64,000 nucleotides of DNA from Rhabdophis nuchalis. Taxonomy: Eukaryota > Chordata > Lepidosauria > Squamata > Natricidae. Every line of letters begins with the position of its first letter. The stretch's first letter is position 1. Made by a program: the position numbers and the translations under genes. The DNA is taken from positions 99,805,875 to 99,869,874 of the forward strand of contig CM077644.1 in NCBI GenBank assembly GCA_039707465.1. Direction: 5' to 3'. This document shows, one piece after another, positions 1-12,824 of this stretch. The notes below the pieces were generated by a model, which was not told where the DNA came from, did not search any database, and saw only the letters and a list, made by a program, of their open reading frames with translations.

Positions 1-1050
1 ATTTACAACCCAGATAATTATATGAATTCTGTCAATCATTTTCAAGCAAATCTTTTTCTTTATGTGTTTGCCAGAACTATATGATGGAATTCTGCTGATG
101 ACATTTGAGAGATAGTGACTTTGATTTCAAAGGAAATGTTTCAGGTTCATTTCATTTTCTTGGAAAAGTAAAAGCAAATTTGCCTTATAAAAAGCAATTA
201 CTTCTTGGCTGACCAGTACACAATAGCAATATTAAAAAAAGAGTTCTCATTCCACTATTCAAATTCTGAACTAGCAAACTATTGTTTGATTTTACTTTAA
301 ACCAATTTTACCTTGTTTGAATTGCAAAACCATTTAATCTTCATAAAGTATGTTATTATAATAGAGATCATATTCTATTGGTACATTATACTGACTAGGG
401 GACAAACCAAAAAACCATAGCTCCTTTAATTGCTTCAGCTTCAGAAGCAGAGAAACATTATTATATATGCAAGATTTATATTTACTTTGACTCTTACGAA
501 TGGTTGGGAAGTTTGCTAATCTTAGAATCTAACACCCCCACCCCCTATTAATTAGTCATAATTAGCTAGTAAATTCAGGGGATAGATACAATAACAGTTG
601 GGGCTTCTATAGTACAATCTTAAATAAACATCGGCTTCTCAAGTTTGGGAAAGAGCAAAATAAAAGAATGGGTCTACCTCAATTAATTGTTCACATAACT
701 AGAGATGTTGATGTAGATGGGTGCTATGGTTTCTCCAAATGTGATTTCTAAATTAAGAGAACAGGGTGACGAAGCAAATCCCCAAATATTGTGAAACTGT
801 GTAAATCAAATATTCAAATAACCATAAAAAGGATTATATATAAAAGGGATATAAATAATCATATTCTAATAACCATAAAAAGGATCGCCTATAAAAGGTT
901 TCTTGACTTAGGTATTTCAATGAATATCATGTTTGTATATGAGTTTCTGTTTGTGTATATATCCACACACAAGTGCATATACACACAAGCCAATTGACAC
1001 ACTAATACATCTGGCCAAATTCAATAGCTATTCCAAGACTAGAGTAAATC
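1..1050. other. AT-rich DNA without a recognised gene
   Basis: No coding region or recognisable transposon is visible. A local tandem duplication of about 38 bp (810-847 and 861-899, period about 51) shares the block ATAACCATAAAAAGGAT. The short ORFs here are chance ORFs in AT-rich DNA. Confidence 0.6.
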
Positions 1051-1059
1051 ATGCCATAC

Positions 1060-1364
1060 CAGTGGTGGGATATGACTGGTACGCCCCGGTATGGGCATAC
1101 CGGTGCCTGCTGGGAACACCAGGTACCATTCTGGTATGGTGCTCTGGAAGGCCCACCCACCCGCCCGCTCTCCTTACATCTATTTGAATCGACTTGGGCA
1201 TTTGCACATGCACATGGGGTGTACAGTGTTTGCGCAATGCTCTACCGAGCAGCTGGAGCATCATGGGTGGTGGGTATGCATGTGCATGCTGCGCGCATAT
1301 ATGTGGTGGATGCCCGGCCCCGTTGCAGCGTACCAGTTGCAACGGGAGCCAGAACCCACCATTG
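1060..1364. mobile_element. Non-autonomous hAT element, CAGTGGTGGG family
   Basis: Inverted ends CAGTGGTGGGATA and GAACCCACCATTG are flanked by an 8-bp target duplication, TGCCATAC (1052-1059) and TGCCATAT (1365-1372). An 8-bp duplication and CAGNG-type ends define hAT elements. The interior is moderately GC-rich and non-coding. A sister copy lies at 46712-47028. Long ORFs in both strands here have no family resemblance. Confidence 0.85.
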
Positions 1365-1421
1365 TGCCATATCTATTGGCTTGAACAGTTGTTAAAAATC
1401 AGACTAGTCTCTATGTGTTTG

Positions 1422-1427
<6 letters not shown>

Positions 1428-1454
<27 letters not shown>
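1428..1454. repeat. (GT)n microsatellite
   Basis: Uninterrupted GT dinucleotides just downstream of the hAT element. Confidence 0.95.
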
Positions 1455-2034
1455 TGGAGGTTGGGAAATTAGATGGAGAAAGAGTCACAATTCTAATCAA
1501 TACTTCTAAGGTGGCAATTTGTTTCTTTGATCTTGGCTTTATTTTATTCAATTATTATTTTAATATACTTCTGAATTCTAAATATTCTGTTTTCTGCTTG
1601 GATGAACTATCAGTTTTGTTTCTTCCTGTTTGGTTTTTGGTTTTTTAAAAATCCAAGATTTCTTAATATTATGTATCAATTCCATTTAGTTCTCTTTAAA
1701 AGAAGCAAGCAAACATAATGTCATCGCTGAAGCTGACCTGACCGAGGCCATTTTGAGGCTTCAGTGTTGCCACATTGGAGCTGAGGGATAGGGAGTGGGG
1801 AATAGAAATAGTTGGGGTTTGTAGCCAAAACAAAATACTTTCTCCTTGAAATCAAAGACATTCCCACAGGTGGTTGGAGAGAGGAGGAGAGAAGTTACCA
1901 GGCAACCAGACGACACATTGATTGGAACATGTGACTGATTGTTGGGGAAAGGAGAAAACTTACTTTTAATAAGGTGAAAACCACGGGAACATTTAGAGTC
2001 AGTTTTCACCAGCCTGTGCCAATATGATCTATCC

Positions 2035-2123
2035 CAGGTGTCTCCAACCTTTACAACTTTAAGTCTGAAGGACTTCAGCTCCCAGATTGCTCCAGCCAGC
2101 TTTGCAAAGGTTGGAGACCCCTG
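2035..2123. mobile_element. Short palindromic hAT MITE
   Basis: 89-bp element with ends CAGGTGTCTCCAACCTT and AAGGTTGGAGACCCCTG, flanked by perfect 8-bp duplications ATCTATCC (2027-2034, 2124-2131). The interior (acttcagctcccag) belongs to the same palindromic family as 11471-11562 and 54563-54697. Confidence 0.88.
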
Positions 2124-2446
2124 ATCTATCCAATAAAACTATTATTTGAGGAATCTAATTGTCTTGGAGTTCTATTTGCTATGGGTGTATTACTTGGAGC
2201 CCTGACACTTAAATACTATACAGCCATTTATAGCTTAAGGTTCCAACAAAAAGACTTCTGTACTATATAGCAATTGCGAATTAAATTTCTTTGTTAGAAT
2301 CTCCTGAAGTTAAAGATAGATGGAATGATGTTAAATTGATTTTTTTTCCTATCTCAGTTATGAAGATATGAGCTTCAAGAATCATTCATTAATGATGGCT
2401 ACTCAAAGACTTTTTAAATGTGAAAGTCCTCAAACTATGAAGGAAT

Positions 2447-3420
<974 letters not shown>

Positions 3421-6140
3421 GTGAGAATTTTAATTGAGAACGAGTTATTTCTTCCTACATTTAAATAGATTATCTGAGACTTGGCTTGAAGGCAAAAAAT
3501 AAGATTATTTTTTATTGTTTTCCTCCATTAAAAAAAACAAGTCTTTTCTCTTAATTCTTTCAGGTAAAGAGGCTTATCTTGATCTTGAACAATCACAATT
3601 TCTAAACACCCAGCTGTGGTTGCTGAATAAGTACATGTGTTTATTTCTAATCAGCATTATATTACATATTTTCATGAAAGTTAAGCCCTCAGTCTGGCTA
3701 TGATGACTAACCTCAATTTCAAAATATTAGAAAACAGCAAACACTTTCTTTTCCTCAGTGGAAATAGAAAGCATCCTCTAATTTGTGTGTGTGTGTGTGT
3801 GTGTTTGACCAGATGAACTATACAGGAAAGCAATCCTTATAAGAAAGTAAAAAATCTATAAAGATGGAAATTGAGTATGCTATAAGTTCTTCCTTATAGG
3901 ATGTCTTCAGCTACAGTCTTTCTGCTAAATAATAACAGATGAGGAAAGCAAAGGAAAATCAACAGAAATATCAAATGCAGCTGTGTATAATTTACATAAA
4001 ACCAAAAGAAATCATTGCAAATTGTATCACAGATTGTACATATTTATATACAAAAACCACAGGGCTCTATTTCAGAAATGGAGATTTCCCTGGTTTGATC
4101 TAATAAATCATCAAATTAGTCCAGAGAATTTCACTTACAAAAAATGTAAATAACGACTATATGAAATATTAGCAAAAGACAATTACTTTCTACATTATCA
4201 TTTACGTATGATTGATCTGGCCAGGTTTTTATCACAAGACTGTTGAGAAGATGAATAGTGTCTATCTCATGAGTTAGGTACTTCATTATCCAGACTGGCA
4301 GGAATGACAGTCAAACTAAATTTTCCTTATACAAATAGTCATAGTAACACCATCTGTCTAACTTGGAGGAGGCAGAGAGAGACAATGATCAGTGAGATAA
4401 CAGTAGAGTTTAAAAACTGGACAGATGCAGCCACCTTGTATGAAGTTAATCCATCTAGTTCAATGTTGCCTCCAGTATGGTCAGGCAATCTGGAGTGAAC
4501 CAGATGTTTTGTACTTCAATTCTTGTAGTCTTTTGACCTGGTCATGTTGGCTGTTGCTCTAACACATTTGGAAAGTATAAGAAAAATTCTCCCTGGTCAA
4601 ATTTGTAGTACTTCCAAAGTTAGCTGTCTTTCTGAGTCCCGTAACATCATTTTAAAAAGCTTAAATTGTGCCTTTGAAAGCTGGAACTTTTTTCTGAACA
4701 ACGGCAACAAAATGCTACAACTTTGAACAATGTTTGTTCTTTCTAGAACCGTCTGTCATTTGACTACTGATGAATGTAACAAGCTGAAAATATTCATGAC
4801 AGGGTGATCAGAAACTAGCAAAGAAGAGCATGAAAGTTCTAAGAATCATTCATACTTATAGCTGTCATGCAGGTCTATTTTGTCTTCCTAGTAGCTTGTC
4901 ACCAAATCTCCCCAGTGTGTAATTCACAAACATTATTCTTTAGGTTTTCTTCCCATATCTTTGCTGAACCACTAATAAGATTACATTGCTGAACAATCTT
5001 CTTTCATACTTTCATCTATGAGAAAAGTATAGAAATGTTTTTAAGTTAAAATATCTGTGCACCCAGTTCCATTCTAAAGAGATCACATGTAACTAAATTT
5101 AAAAGCTCTCCCCCTTATTATGACAAAAAGCATGTTTTTCCTACCTACAAAGCTTTTTAAAAGAAATTCTTCCCTAAAACTGTCTGATATCCTGGAATTT
5201 GGAGAACTTGTTTAAACATATCTGTACTTTTATATTACTTTTATCTAAGTGTTATCATTCCAGTGGAATAGAAATGAGAAGCACTTTCTCTGTTCCATTT
5301 CCCCCCAATAAACTTCTATTTAAACCATGATGAGAAATTAATTTATGTTATTTTCAGGATTGGATCATTTTTCACTTTGTAGGTGGAAAGCAGCAGCGTG
5401 AATTTTGTGGTTGGATTTTGTTTCTCTGTTGCTTCCAAAGTGACCATCCAGCATAGATCTTGCGAGTTTGTACTATCATAATGTTAATTTTCTTTAAAAT
5501 GGTTACAAAAAAGCACCGTCCTTAAAAGAAACCCCCCCCCCCCCTAATACTTTGCATTAGGGAAGCAGTTACTTTTCTTCACTGACATCATCAGAAACAG
5601 AAATTCAATTTTACATGCAATAAGGATGTTTACTTAGAAGTCTGTGGCCCAATATTTACTGAATTTTATTCTAAAACATGCTTACAGCTTTACATAAGAT
5701 AATTAGCAAGGCAATGTATTGCTTATGGATACATTCTAAATTATATTGGGTAAATGTAGACTAATTATTTAGTTCTGCAATTAGAAGTAAGATTTTGAAG
5801 GACCAAATGAAACTGAACAGGAGTTGCTAGAAGGAGGTATATACTTGGCAGCTTTGACTATATTTTCCAGAATGAGGGGGATTAAATAGCACTGGAGTGG
5901 AATTGAGTTGAGTGACTGATAGGTGTATCGTCAGACTATCAAGGACTCTCAATTTACAATGCTTCAGGTGAGTGAAATCTTGATTTCCTTGATAGCACAC
6001 AATATTCAGTTCTGTCTAAAATGCAAACATAACATTTCTGTTTTTAATAAGTCACCATTTTAAAAGCACATTTAAAGGAATATTTAGAATGAATAGTTTT
6101 CAGCCATCAAATATTAACAAGACTCTATTACCTATATACT
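3421..6140. other. Unique AT-rich DNA
   Basis: No transposon ends or coding signature were recognised. There is a (GT)n tract at 3783-3804 and a C10-12 run near 5531-5544. The short ORFs show no domain or codon pattern. Confidence 0.55.
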
Positions 6141-6145
6141 ATATA

Positions 6146-7127
6146 CTATATGCTATATGCGAGACCGCCTCCTGCCCCATACATCCCTTCGTCCAATCCG
6201 CTCCCACAGAGAGGGTCTTCTCCGGGTGCCGTCGGCCGGGCAATGCCGGTTGGCGACACCCAGGGGAAGGGCCTTCTCTATGGCGGGCCCGGCCCTCTGG
6301 AACGACCTACCCCCTGACCTACGCACTATCTCGGACCTCCGCCTCTTCCGCCAACGTCTTAAGACATTTTTATTCCAACAGGTTACTGCAGGTTTTGCAG
6401 GTTACTGCAAAATCTCCATTTCCTCCCAATTAGCTGTGACTTGGGAGGCAGAGAATAGATGGGGGTGGGGCCTGTCAGAGTTGGTATTTACTGGTTCTCT
6501 GAACTACTCAAAATTTCTGCTACTGGTTCTCCAGAACTCATCAGAACCTGCTGATGCCACCTCTGGACCCCCATCAAAAAAGACCAACTCATGAAAATAA
6601 AATAATTGTGCTTGATTTTCTGACATGAGGAGAAGAGGTAAAGAAGGGAATTCACTCACTGGAATTATGACAAATGCAGTCTCAGCAAAATATAAGACCA
6701 TCACCGTGATCAAAGTTGAGGTTGAAATCTGAAAGGCATTACTGCATTTATGATTATAAATGCCATTAATTGATTAACTTTTCTTCATGAAACTTAGCCA
6801 TAGGTGAAATCAGAGCAAACTCTGAGGTTGCAGAAAGTCAACAATATTTTTTTTCTCGGACCTCCGCCTCTTCCGCCAACGTCTTAAGACATTTTTATTC
6901 CAACAGGCCGGCCTAGCATAGCCCCCCGTTTCTGACTTTTTATGGAAAAATTATAATTAGGCAGGGTTTTAAATGGGTCTTTTAGCACGGGTTTAAATAA
7001 TTTAATATGTTTTTAACGATGTATATTGTTTTTATTGTGGTTTTAATAATGCCTGTGCGCCGCCCTGGGTCCTAACAAGGAGAAGGGTGGGGTATAAATT
7101 AAATAAAGTAAAAAATAAAATAAAAAA
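6146..7127 (+). mobile_element. CR1/L2-clade LINE 3' end, split by an inserted segment
   Basis: A 5'-truncated LINE begins near 6146 with the ORF2 C-terminus (DRLLPHTSLRPIRSHREGLL, then PALWNDLPPDLRTI) and ends at its A-rich tail near 7127 after the cgccgccctgggtcc 3' UTR signature. Between 6383 and 6853 foreign sequence is inserted. The 54 bp of LINE at 6329-6382 are repeated at 6854-6907, so the LINE resumes after the insert with a direct duplication. Coding capacity is lost. Confidence 0.85.
6383..6853 (-). other. Templated insertion: inverted copy of 10145-10600
   Basis: After a 17-base filler (6383-6399) made of echoed fragments (ttactgca, ggttttgca), 6400-6853 is a near-identical reverse complement of 10145-10600. 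The copied piece includes unique host sequence plus the left part of the hAT element at 10435-10714. Because that hAT is cut mid-element here but whole at 10.4-10.7 kb, the 10 kb locus is the likely source. Confidence 0.88.
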
Positions 7128-7222
7128 ATACCTAGAACTTGTATTAAACAATGTATTAAAATGTACTACAGAACAGCAAAGCAGAAAATTCACACATCAC
7201 TAAACAGTTGCACTCATTCTTT

Positions 7223-7466
7223 ATACAAACAACATTTATTTATTTCTCACTTTTATTCTTTTTTACAAATAACTCAAGGTGGCAACCATATCCAACACAC
7301 CTTTTTCTTCCTATTTTCCCTACAACCACTCAATGAGATGAGTTGGGCTAAGAGAGAGTGACTGGCCCAAGGCCATCCAGCTGGTTTTCATGTCCAAGGC
7401 AGGATTTGTACTCATGGCCTCCTGCTTTCTAGCCTGGTATCTTTACGACTAGACCAAACTGGCTGT
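7223..7466 (-). mobile_element. Sauria-type tRNA-derived SINE
   Basis: Read on the minus strand, a tRNA-like head (about 7466-7400; the plus strand shows ctagaccaaactggc and tagcctggtatctttacg) is followed by the ggccaGTCACTCTCTCT-like and caacctcACTCA-like SINE body and an AAATAAATA tail near 7223-7240. This is the usual Sauria SINE architecture. It is non-coding and presumably LINE-mobilised. Confidence 0.7.
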
Positions 7467-7890
7467 ATTTTGCTTAAGAGCATGCAAAGAAGAAGATACC
7501 CAAATATGAACATAAAAATATTTCATGAGAAACCAAGTGTCAGAAAACTTAAAAGAGGTACAAGATTAGAGTTGATGGGTAGTGGAAACATAAAAGAATA
7601 AAATGAGGAATTTTGCCTTTGTTTCACTGACCACAACAGCCCTTGACTGTGTGGTTCATGTCACAACATTGACTGATTGATTGTTGACTTCACTAGGATG
7701 ATCAGCCTCCAAAGTACTCCTCCCAATGATGTACCCATTTCTATTGTAGTTATGTTCACTCACCTTGCTGCTGATATTCCTCTTCTCTTTCCTTCCATTT
7801 CTCCAGTATTGTGAACATTTCAAGGAGCTGAGCCTTCAAACATTTTTTTTAAAAAGGTACATTATAGAAAGAAGAAAATTATGATGTAAC

Positions 7891-8232
7891 CTTAGACAGG
7901 TAAAGGTAAAGATTCCCCTTGTGCATACATGCTATTCATTCCCAACTCTAGAGGGCGGTGCTTGTCTGCATCTCAAAGCCGAAGAGCCAGAGCTGTCTGA
8001 AAACATCTCTGTGGTCATGTGGCTGGCATGACTCAATGCTGAAGGCGTAAGGAACACCGTTACCTTCCCACCAAAATGGTCCCTATTTTACTACTTGCAT
8101 TTTTACATGCTTTCAAACTGCTAGATGGGCAGGAGCTGGGACAAGTAACAGGATGCGGCACTAGGGATTTGAACTACCAAACTGCCGACATTTCTAATCG
8201 ACAAGCTCAGAGCCACCACATCAGCCTAACCT
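7891..8232 (-). mobile_element. tRNA-derived SINE (GTGGCTCAGTGG-type head)
   Basis: Minus-strand copy of the family also present, better preserved, at 49572-49930. The plus strand ends in the reversed tRNA-like head (agctcagagccaccacatc, near 8230) and begins with the reversed 3' end GACAGGTAAAGGTAAAGATT. Box B survives as GGTTCGAATCC-like sequence in reverse near 8165-8175. The head is diverged, so this is an old copy. Confidence 0.7.
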
Positions 8233-8239
8233 TAGACAG

Positions 8240-8689
8240 AGAGAGGATAAAGTATAAATACACTGTAACATCTGTTAAGATTAAAAGTAACTTTTTCTCT
8301 TTTTTTCTACTTCTCTCTGTTTACTTTTTCACTTACTTATTTTTTTTATTTTGAACTTCAGATCTGTACTCTTATTATTATGTTTAATACTTATAATAAA
8401 AGTTATAATAAATAAATAAAGTGTACCCAAATTCGAGAGCGTTTTCAAATTAATACCACAAAACAGCTGAGGCAGCAATGGTTGTTAAAATAGATTTTAT
8501 TTCACTATTTGAGCAGAACACATTAGATGCTCATTATTATTTTTTCTTTATTTTAAAAGTTCAAAGTAAAATATCTCATGAGACAAAGTACAGGGAGAAA
8601 GCATTTTCAGAAGAGAGATGGAACTGTTCAGCTGATGGAAGAGAATAATAGAATCAGATATGTTAAAAGGGGGAAAAAGACAATGGAAA
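8240..8689. other. AT-rich unique DNA
   Basis: No gene is recognised. The stretch supplies the first codons of the chance ORF that runs on into the LINE at 8690. Confidence 0.5.
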
Positions 8690-9177
8690 CTGTAACAGCG
8701 CTTGTGACATCCCGGCTGGATTACTGTAACGCTCTCTACATGGGGCTCCCCTTGAGGTGCACTCGAAGGCTACAGTTAGTGCAGAATGCGGCCGCGCGGG
8801 TGATTATGGGTGCCCCAAGGCAAGCCCACATAACACCTCTCCTGCACGAGCTGCACTGGCTGCCTGTGGCCTTTCGAGTGCGCTTCAAGGTGTTGACGAC
8901 CATCTTCAAATCGCTCCATGGCTCGGGGCCTAGCTATATACGAGACCGCCTTCTGCCCCATACATCCCTTCATCCGATCCGCTTCCACAGAGAGGGTCTT
9001 CTCCGGGTACCGTCGGCCGGGCAATGCCGGTTGGTGACGCCCAGGGGAAGGGCCTTCTCTGTGGTGGGCCCGGCCCTCTGGAACGACCTACCCCCCGACC
9101 TATGCACCATCTCGGACCTCTGCCTCTTCCGCCAACGTCTTAAGACGTATCTATTCCAACAAGCCGGCCTAGCATAG
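8690..9177 (+). pseudogene. LINE ORF2 C-terminal fragment, open frame
   Basis: About 160 codons of LINE ORF2 downstream of the RT catalytic motifs, without internal stops. The YADD box is missing because of 5' truncation, so no enzyme activity is expected. It is a relatively young copy judging from the intact frame. Confidence 0.8.
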
Positions 9178-9376
9178 CCCCCCGTTTCTGACTTTTATCT
9201 ATAAATTTTAATTTTCAGGGTTTTAAATGCGTTTTTTAGCACGGGATTTAATTTAATACGTTTTTAAATAATGTATATTGTCTTTTGTTATGGTTTTAAT
9301 AATGCCGGTGCGCCGCCCTGGGTCCTAACAAGAAGAAGGGTGGGGTATAAATTCGAAAAATAAAAAAAAATAAAAA
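8690..9376 (+). mobile_element. 5'-truncated CR1/L2-clade LINE
   Basis: Plus-strand copy with ORF2 C-terminus, the cgccgccctgggtcc 3' UTR signature (9308-9325) and an A-rich tail ending near 9376. The ORF2 part is uninterrupted from about 8694 to 9177 and encodes SRLDYCNALYMGLPLRCTRR through LKTYLFQQAGLA, matching the copy at 39378-40370. The open frame extends upstream to 8578 through about 38 codons of non-LINE flanking DNA. Confidence 0.88.
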
Positions 9377-9379
9377 TTC

Positions 9380-10144
9380 TGTCAGCCACTTCCCACTCCA
9401 AATTCTCAATGAAAAGGATATTGCTGAGCCACCAAGAGGAATGATAAGAATGATAGTATATATATATATATATAAAGGAAGAAAAGGGAACATATTAGAC
9501 ATGCGATAGTTTATTATGTACCTATTATGGGCTCTTAACATTATGCCTAAATCTTATGGCCATAAATCTATTCTGTTCCAAAGTTTTCCCCTTTTCCTTC
9601 CTTGTTCAATCTGTCAGCAAGATATTAATAGACCATTCAGACTAACTTTAGTGTGCAATAGGAACACCTTTCTGCTATAAAATGGTCTCTGAAGGGCCAC
9701 TCATTTTCAAAGTAATTCGACAGCCATCAGATGATAATTTACAACCAATGGATGGTCAAGGTTATTTTCAAACTATTTTGTCAAAGGAAATCTGATTTAC
9801 AATGGTGGATTTTGGGCCATAATTTAGTCTGGTTATGCAAATCAGCATACAGTAATTTATTTGATTTGTGATTGGAAGTAGGCATAATTAGATGGAAATA
9901 GTGGAAATCCAAGAATCAGACAGGGCATGATTTGATTTAATAATTTGAGAGTAAACCAATTTAATTTAAGCAATTTCAAAGTTCAATTGAAAAAAAGATT
10001 TGTCCATTCCCTACAAAAGGAACTGGATCTACTCCAGTTTTTGGAAGACTGTGAAATTAATCCCTCTTGGGAAGGATCTCCTTAACAAAGAGCAATTTTC
10101 AGCTTTTCTGGATCAAATTGAAAGTTCATATATAATTATTTTTG
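9380..10144. other. Unique DNA, possible conserved non-coding element
   Basis: After a short (TA)n at 9458-9474, 9620-9960 is non-repetitive, of balanced composition and free of transposon signatures. It contains an octamer ATGCAAAT at 9835-9842, a consensus site for POU-domain factors. Regulatory function is inference only. Confidence 0.35.
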
Positions 10145-10600
10145 AAAAAAATATATTGTTGACTTTCTGCAACCTCAGAGTTTGCTCTGACTTCACCTAT
10201 GGCTAAGTTTCATGAAGAAAAGTTAATCAATTAATGGCATTCATAATCATAAATGCATAATCGTAATGCCTTTCAGATTTCAACCTCAACTTTGATCTTA
10301 TATCTTATATTTTGCTGAGACTGCATTTGTCATAATTCCAGTGAGTGAATTCCCTTCTTTACCTCTTCTCTTCATGTCAGAAAATCAAGCACAATTATTT
10401 TATTTTCATGAGTTGGTCTTTTTTGATGGGGGTCCAGAGGTGGCATCAGCAGGTTCTGATGAGTTCTGGAGAACCAGTAGCAGAAATTTTGAGTAGTTCA
10501 GAGAACCAGTAAATACCAACTCTGACAGGCCCCACCCCCATCTATTCTCTGCCTCCCAAGTCACAGCTAATTGGAAGGAAATGGAGATTTTGCAGTAACC
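10145..10600 (+). repeat. Source copy of the inverted duplicate at 6400-6853
   Basis: The same sequence appears in reverse complement at 6400-6853, with few mismatches and small indels. This copy carries the uninterrupted hAT element (10435-10714) across its boundary, which marks it as the original. Confidence 0.88.
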
Positions 10601-10714
10601 TTCCCCTGGAGATGGGAGAGAATGGAGATTTTACAGTATCCTTTCCCTGCCACGCCCACAAAACTATGCCATGCCCACAGAACTGGAAGTAAAAAAAATT
10701 GAATCCCACCACTG
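10435..10714 (+). mobile_element. Non-autonomous hAT element, CAGAGGTGG family
   Basis: Ends CAGAGGTGGCATCAG and GAATCCCACCACTG. The interior shares the agttctggagaacc and catgcccacagaactgg modules with 44404-44606 and 47084-47225. Flanking octamers do not match cleanly, so the target duplication has decayed or one flank has been rearranged. Confidence 0.75.
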
Positions 10715-10722
10715 CAGGGGGG

Positions 10723-11470
10723 AGCAACCTCAGTTTGTATATCGGTACTAGTCTGTGGCCCATTAGAAACTGGGCTGTGCAAATGAGAGGCGTGCATGCA
10801 CAGCTCCCTTTGTGCATACGCTGGATAAGGTTATGTGAGCACAATCATCCCCTCTCCCCATGCCATCACCACCATTGCTGCCAGTCCTTGGAGCCAAAAA
10901 TGTTGGAGACTGATGTTTTATGACACCTGGTTTCCATTAAGAGACATTCTCATGACTTTTTGGACACCTCCTTACAATTGATATCTTCCTGCTTAGTCAG
11001 CTGATGAAGTAGAAAAACAAAACAAAAAACTCCACTTTTTTTTAACAATTTTTCCTTTCACTTGTGGTAGAAAGGGAAAGTTGGAGAACTTTTTTTCAAT
11101 TTCACTTTACTAGATTGAAGTTTGACGGGGGGGAGGGGAGGAAAGGTTCATGGAAGGAAACAACCAATGCCTTGAGTGGAGAGGGGCATTTGTGTCACAT
11201 TGGACAGTAGCCTTCCAAGATAAAGGTACCGTATTTGCCTGCTATGAAAAAAAGTGCAACAAGAAACCAGATTGCGGTTGTTTGTAGCAGTACAAATAGG
11301 AAAACACTACTATTAATGTGAATACAGGCTGAGATTGTCTTCGGATGACATTATATATTCCTGCGGATGACATTATATACTCCTGCCATTGAAAAATAGT
11401 CCACCTAAATCTTTTGGACTCTGAAGTGTGGTAGTTTGGGAAAATTTATAATGACTGCATTCTTTTATGT
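10723..11470. other. Unique DNA with small tandem duplication
   Basis: No gene recognised. A unit of about 22 bp is duplicated at 11342-11388 (GGATGACATTATATA occurs twice). Confidence 0.5.
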
Positions 11471-11562
11471 CAGAGGCAGGGAACAGTGGCCACTTTATGA
11501 CTTGTGGATTTCTGGGAGTTGAAGTCCACAAGTCATAAAAAGGCCATCATTCCTCACCCCTG
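11471..11562. mobile_element. Palindromic hAT MITE
   Basis: 92-bp element flanked by perfect 8-bp duplications TTTTATGT (11463-11470, 11563-11570). The halves are mutually inverted (ttatgacttgtgga with tccacaagtcataa). Same family as 54563-54697 and 44630-44723. Confidence 0.88.
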
Positions 11563-11621
11563 TTTTATGTACTTATAGGTCTATGCTTCTGGAATCCTAG
11601 AATTATGGAATCTCCCTACAT

Positions 11622-11801
11622 CAGGGGTGTCAAACAAGCGGTCCAGAGTTGTCCCACAGGGGCTGTCTTGAAGACGGCAAGTGATCGGACCATGATGCCC
11701 CATCCAAGTCAGCTGCAACAACCATGCCACACCCACCCAGTCCCCCAAGGGCAAATAAAATCCTGATAGGTCCCATGATGGAATCAAGTTTCACACCCCT
11801 G
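11622..11801. mobile_element. hAT MITE, CAGGGGTGTCAAAC family
   Basis: Ends CAGGGGTGTCAAAC and GTTTCACACCCCTG are inverted repeats. The flanking octamers CCCTACAT and CCCCACAG match at 6 of 8 positions, a decayed target duplication. Relatives lie at 21875, 22031 and 25803. Confidence 0.8.
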
Positions 11802-11804
11802 CCC

Positions 11805-12822
11805 CACAGCATTATGAGAAGGAGGGGACACAGCCCCTAAATAGTTCTATTTAGGACTGCAGGATTAAGTTTGTTTGTTTGTTTCTTGGTTTGGTTTTGT
11901 TTTTTGTTTTTTTGGCATTTTGAGGACTTTCGCAGAAAGAATACAAATTTGCCCTGGCAAGCAATTATGGGAAACAGAGAAGTTGCGCTATGTAGACCAA
12001 TTCTTAGCACAACTAAGTAAGATATTCTGGCACATATTGAAATCAATTTTCTCTCTTTGTCTCTGGAGAATCATCACTACCATATTTAGGAGATTTGCAC
12101 TTCTCTACAGCTGCCTGCTGTATAATGTAATGAATCTTTTCCCCTTGGTTTGTTAAATAATATTTGTGGGATGCACAGGAGAACTTGCTGATAGTATAAT
12201 AGTCTTTTCTACACAGCCTTTTAGCAACATTGCACTCTTCCAAATGTCACTGTAGATAGTTGTCTGCTGTGAAAATACAAATGATTTTGTTCTCTTATAA
12301 TTGTTCAGAGAGCATCACAATGAAATATAAGCATTGATTTAAACATGTTTCTATGGCCACCAAATTACTCTTAGTTGAGCCAAGTTGGATTCAACCAGAG
12401 TTGTTATTACAATACTGTAAACATGGAATTACTATAGCAAATGGTGGGAATAAGAGTTGAATTAAAGCTTTGGATAATGGACTTTTTTTAGGAGCACAGC
12501 AGACTTTTCCCATGAACCTTGTACTAGCAATTAATACTTGTGATTTAATTTGCTTCCCTATTTTGTTCATTTAAGAGTATATTTTTCTCAACCACCAACA
12601 TGCACCCCTTTTGCTTCATGCTTTATGTATATGTATGGTATTTTCAGTATGTTGCTGTTAGGCCTTCTGGCCAGGTTGGTATAAAAAAATATGGCTCAAG
12701 GGTTAGCCCTATGCTTAGGAATAGAACTAGAGAAAGTCAACAGATGGAAACAGAGCTCTTTGTTCATGAGTAGGATTGAGAAACTTAAAAAAGGTAGACT
12801 GATTTCAGTTCTCTTCCAAGTC
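11805..12822. other. AT-rich unique DNA
   Basis: No gene or clear transposon. A T-rich G-containing tract lies at 11869-11920. The ORFs here overlap on both strands without family resemblance. Confidence 0.5.
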
Positions 12823-12824
12823 TA

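Noticed and set aside
810..899. CRISPR-like or satellite array
   Set aside because: Only two units, without regular spacers; a local tandem duplication.
1049..1472. Overlapping ORFs of about 90-114 residues
   Set aside because: All lie in a non-autonomous hAT element with clear ends and target duplication.
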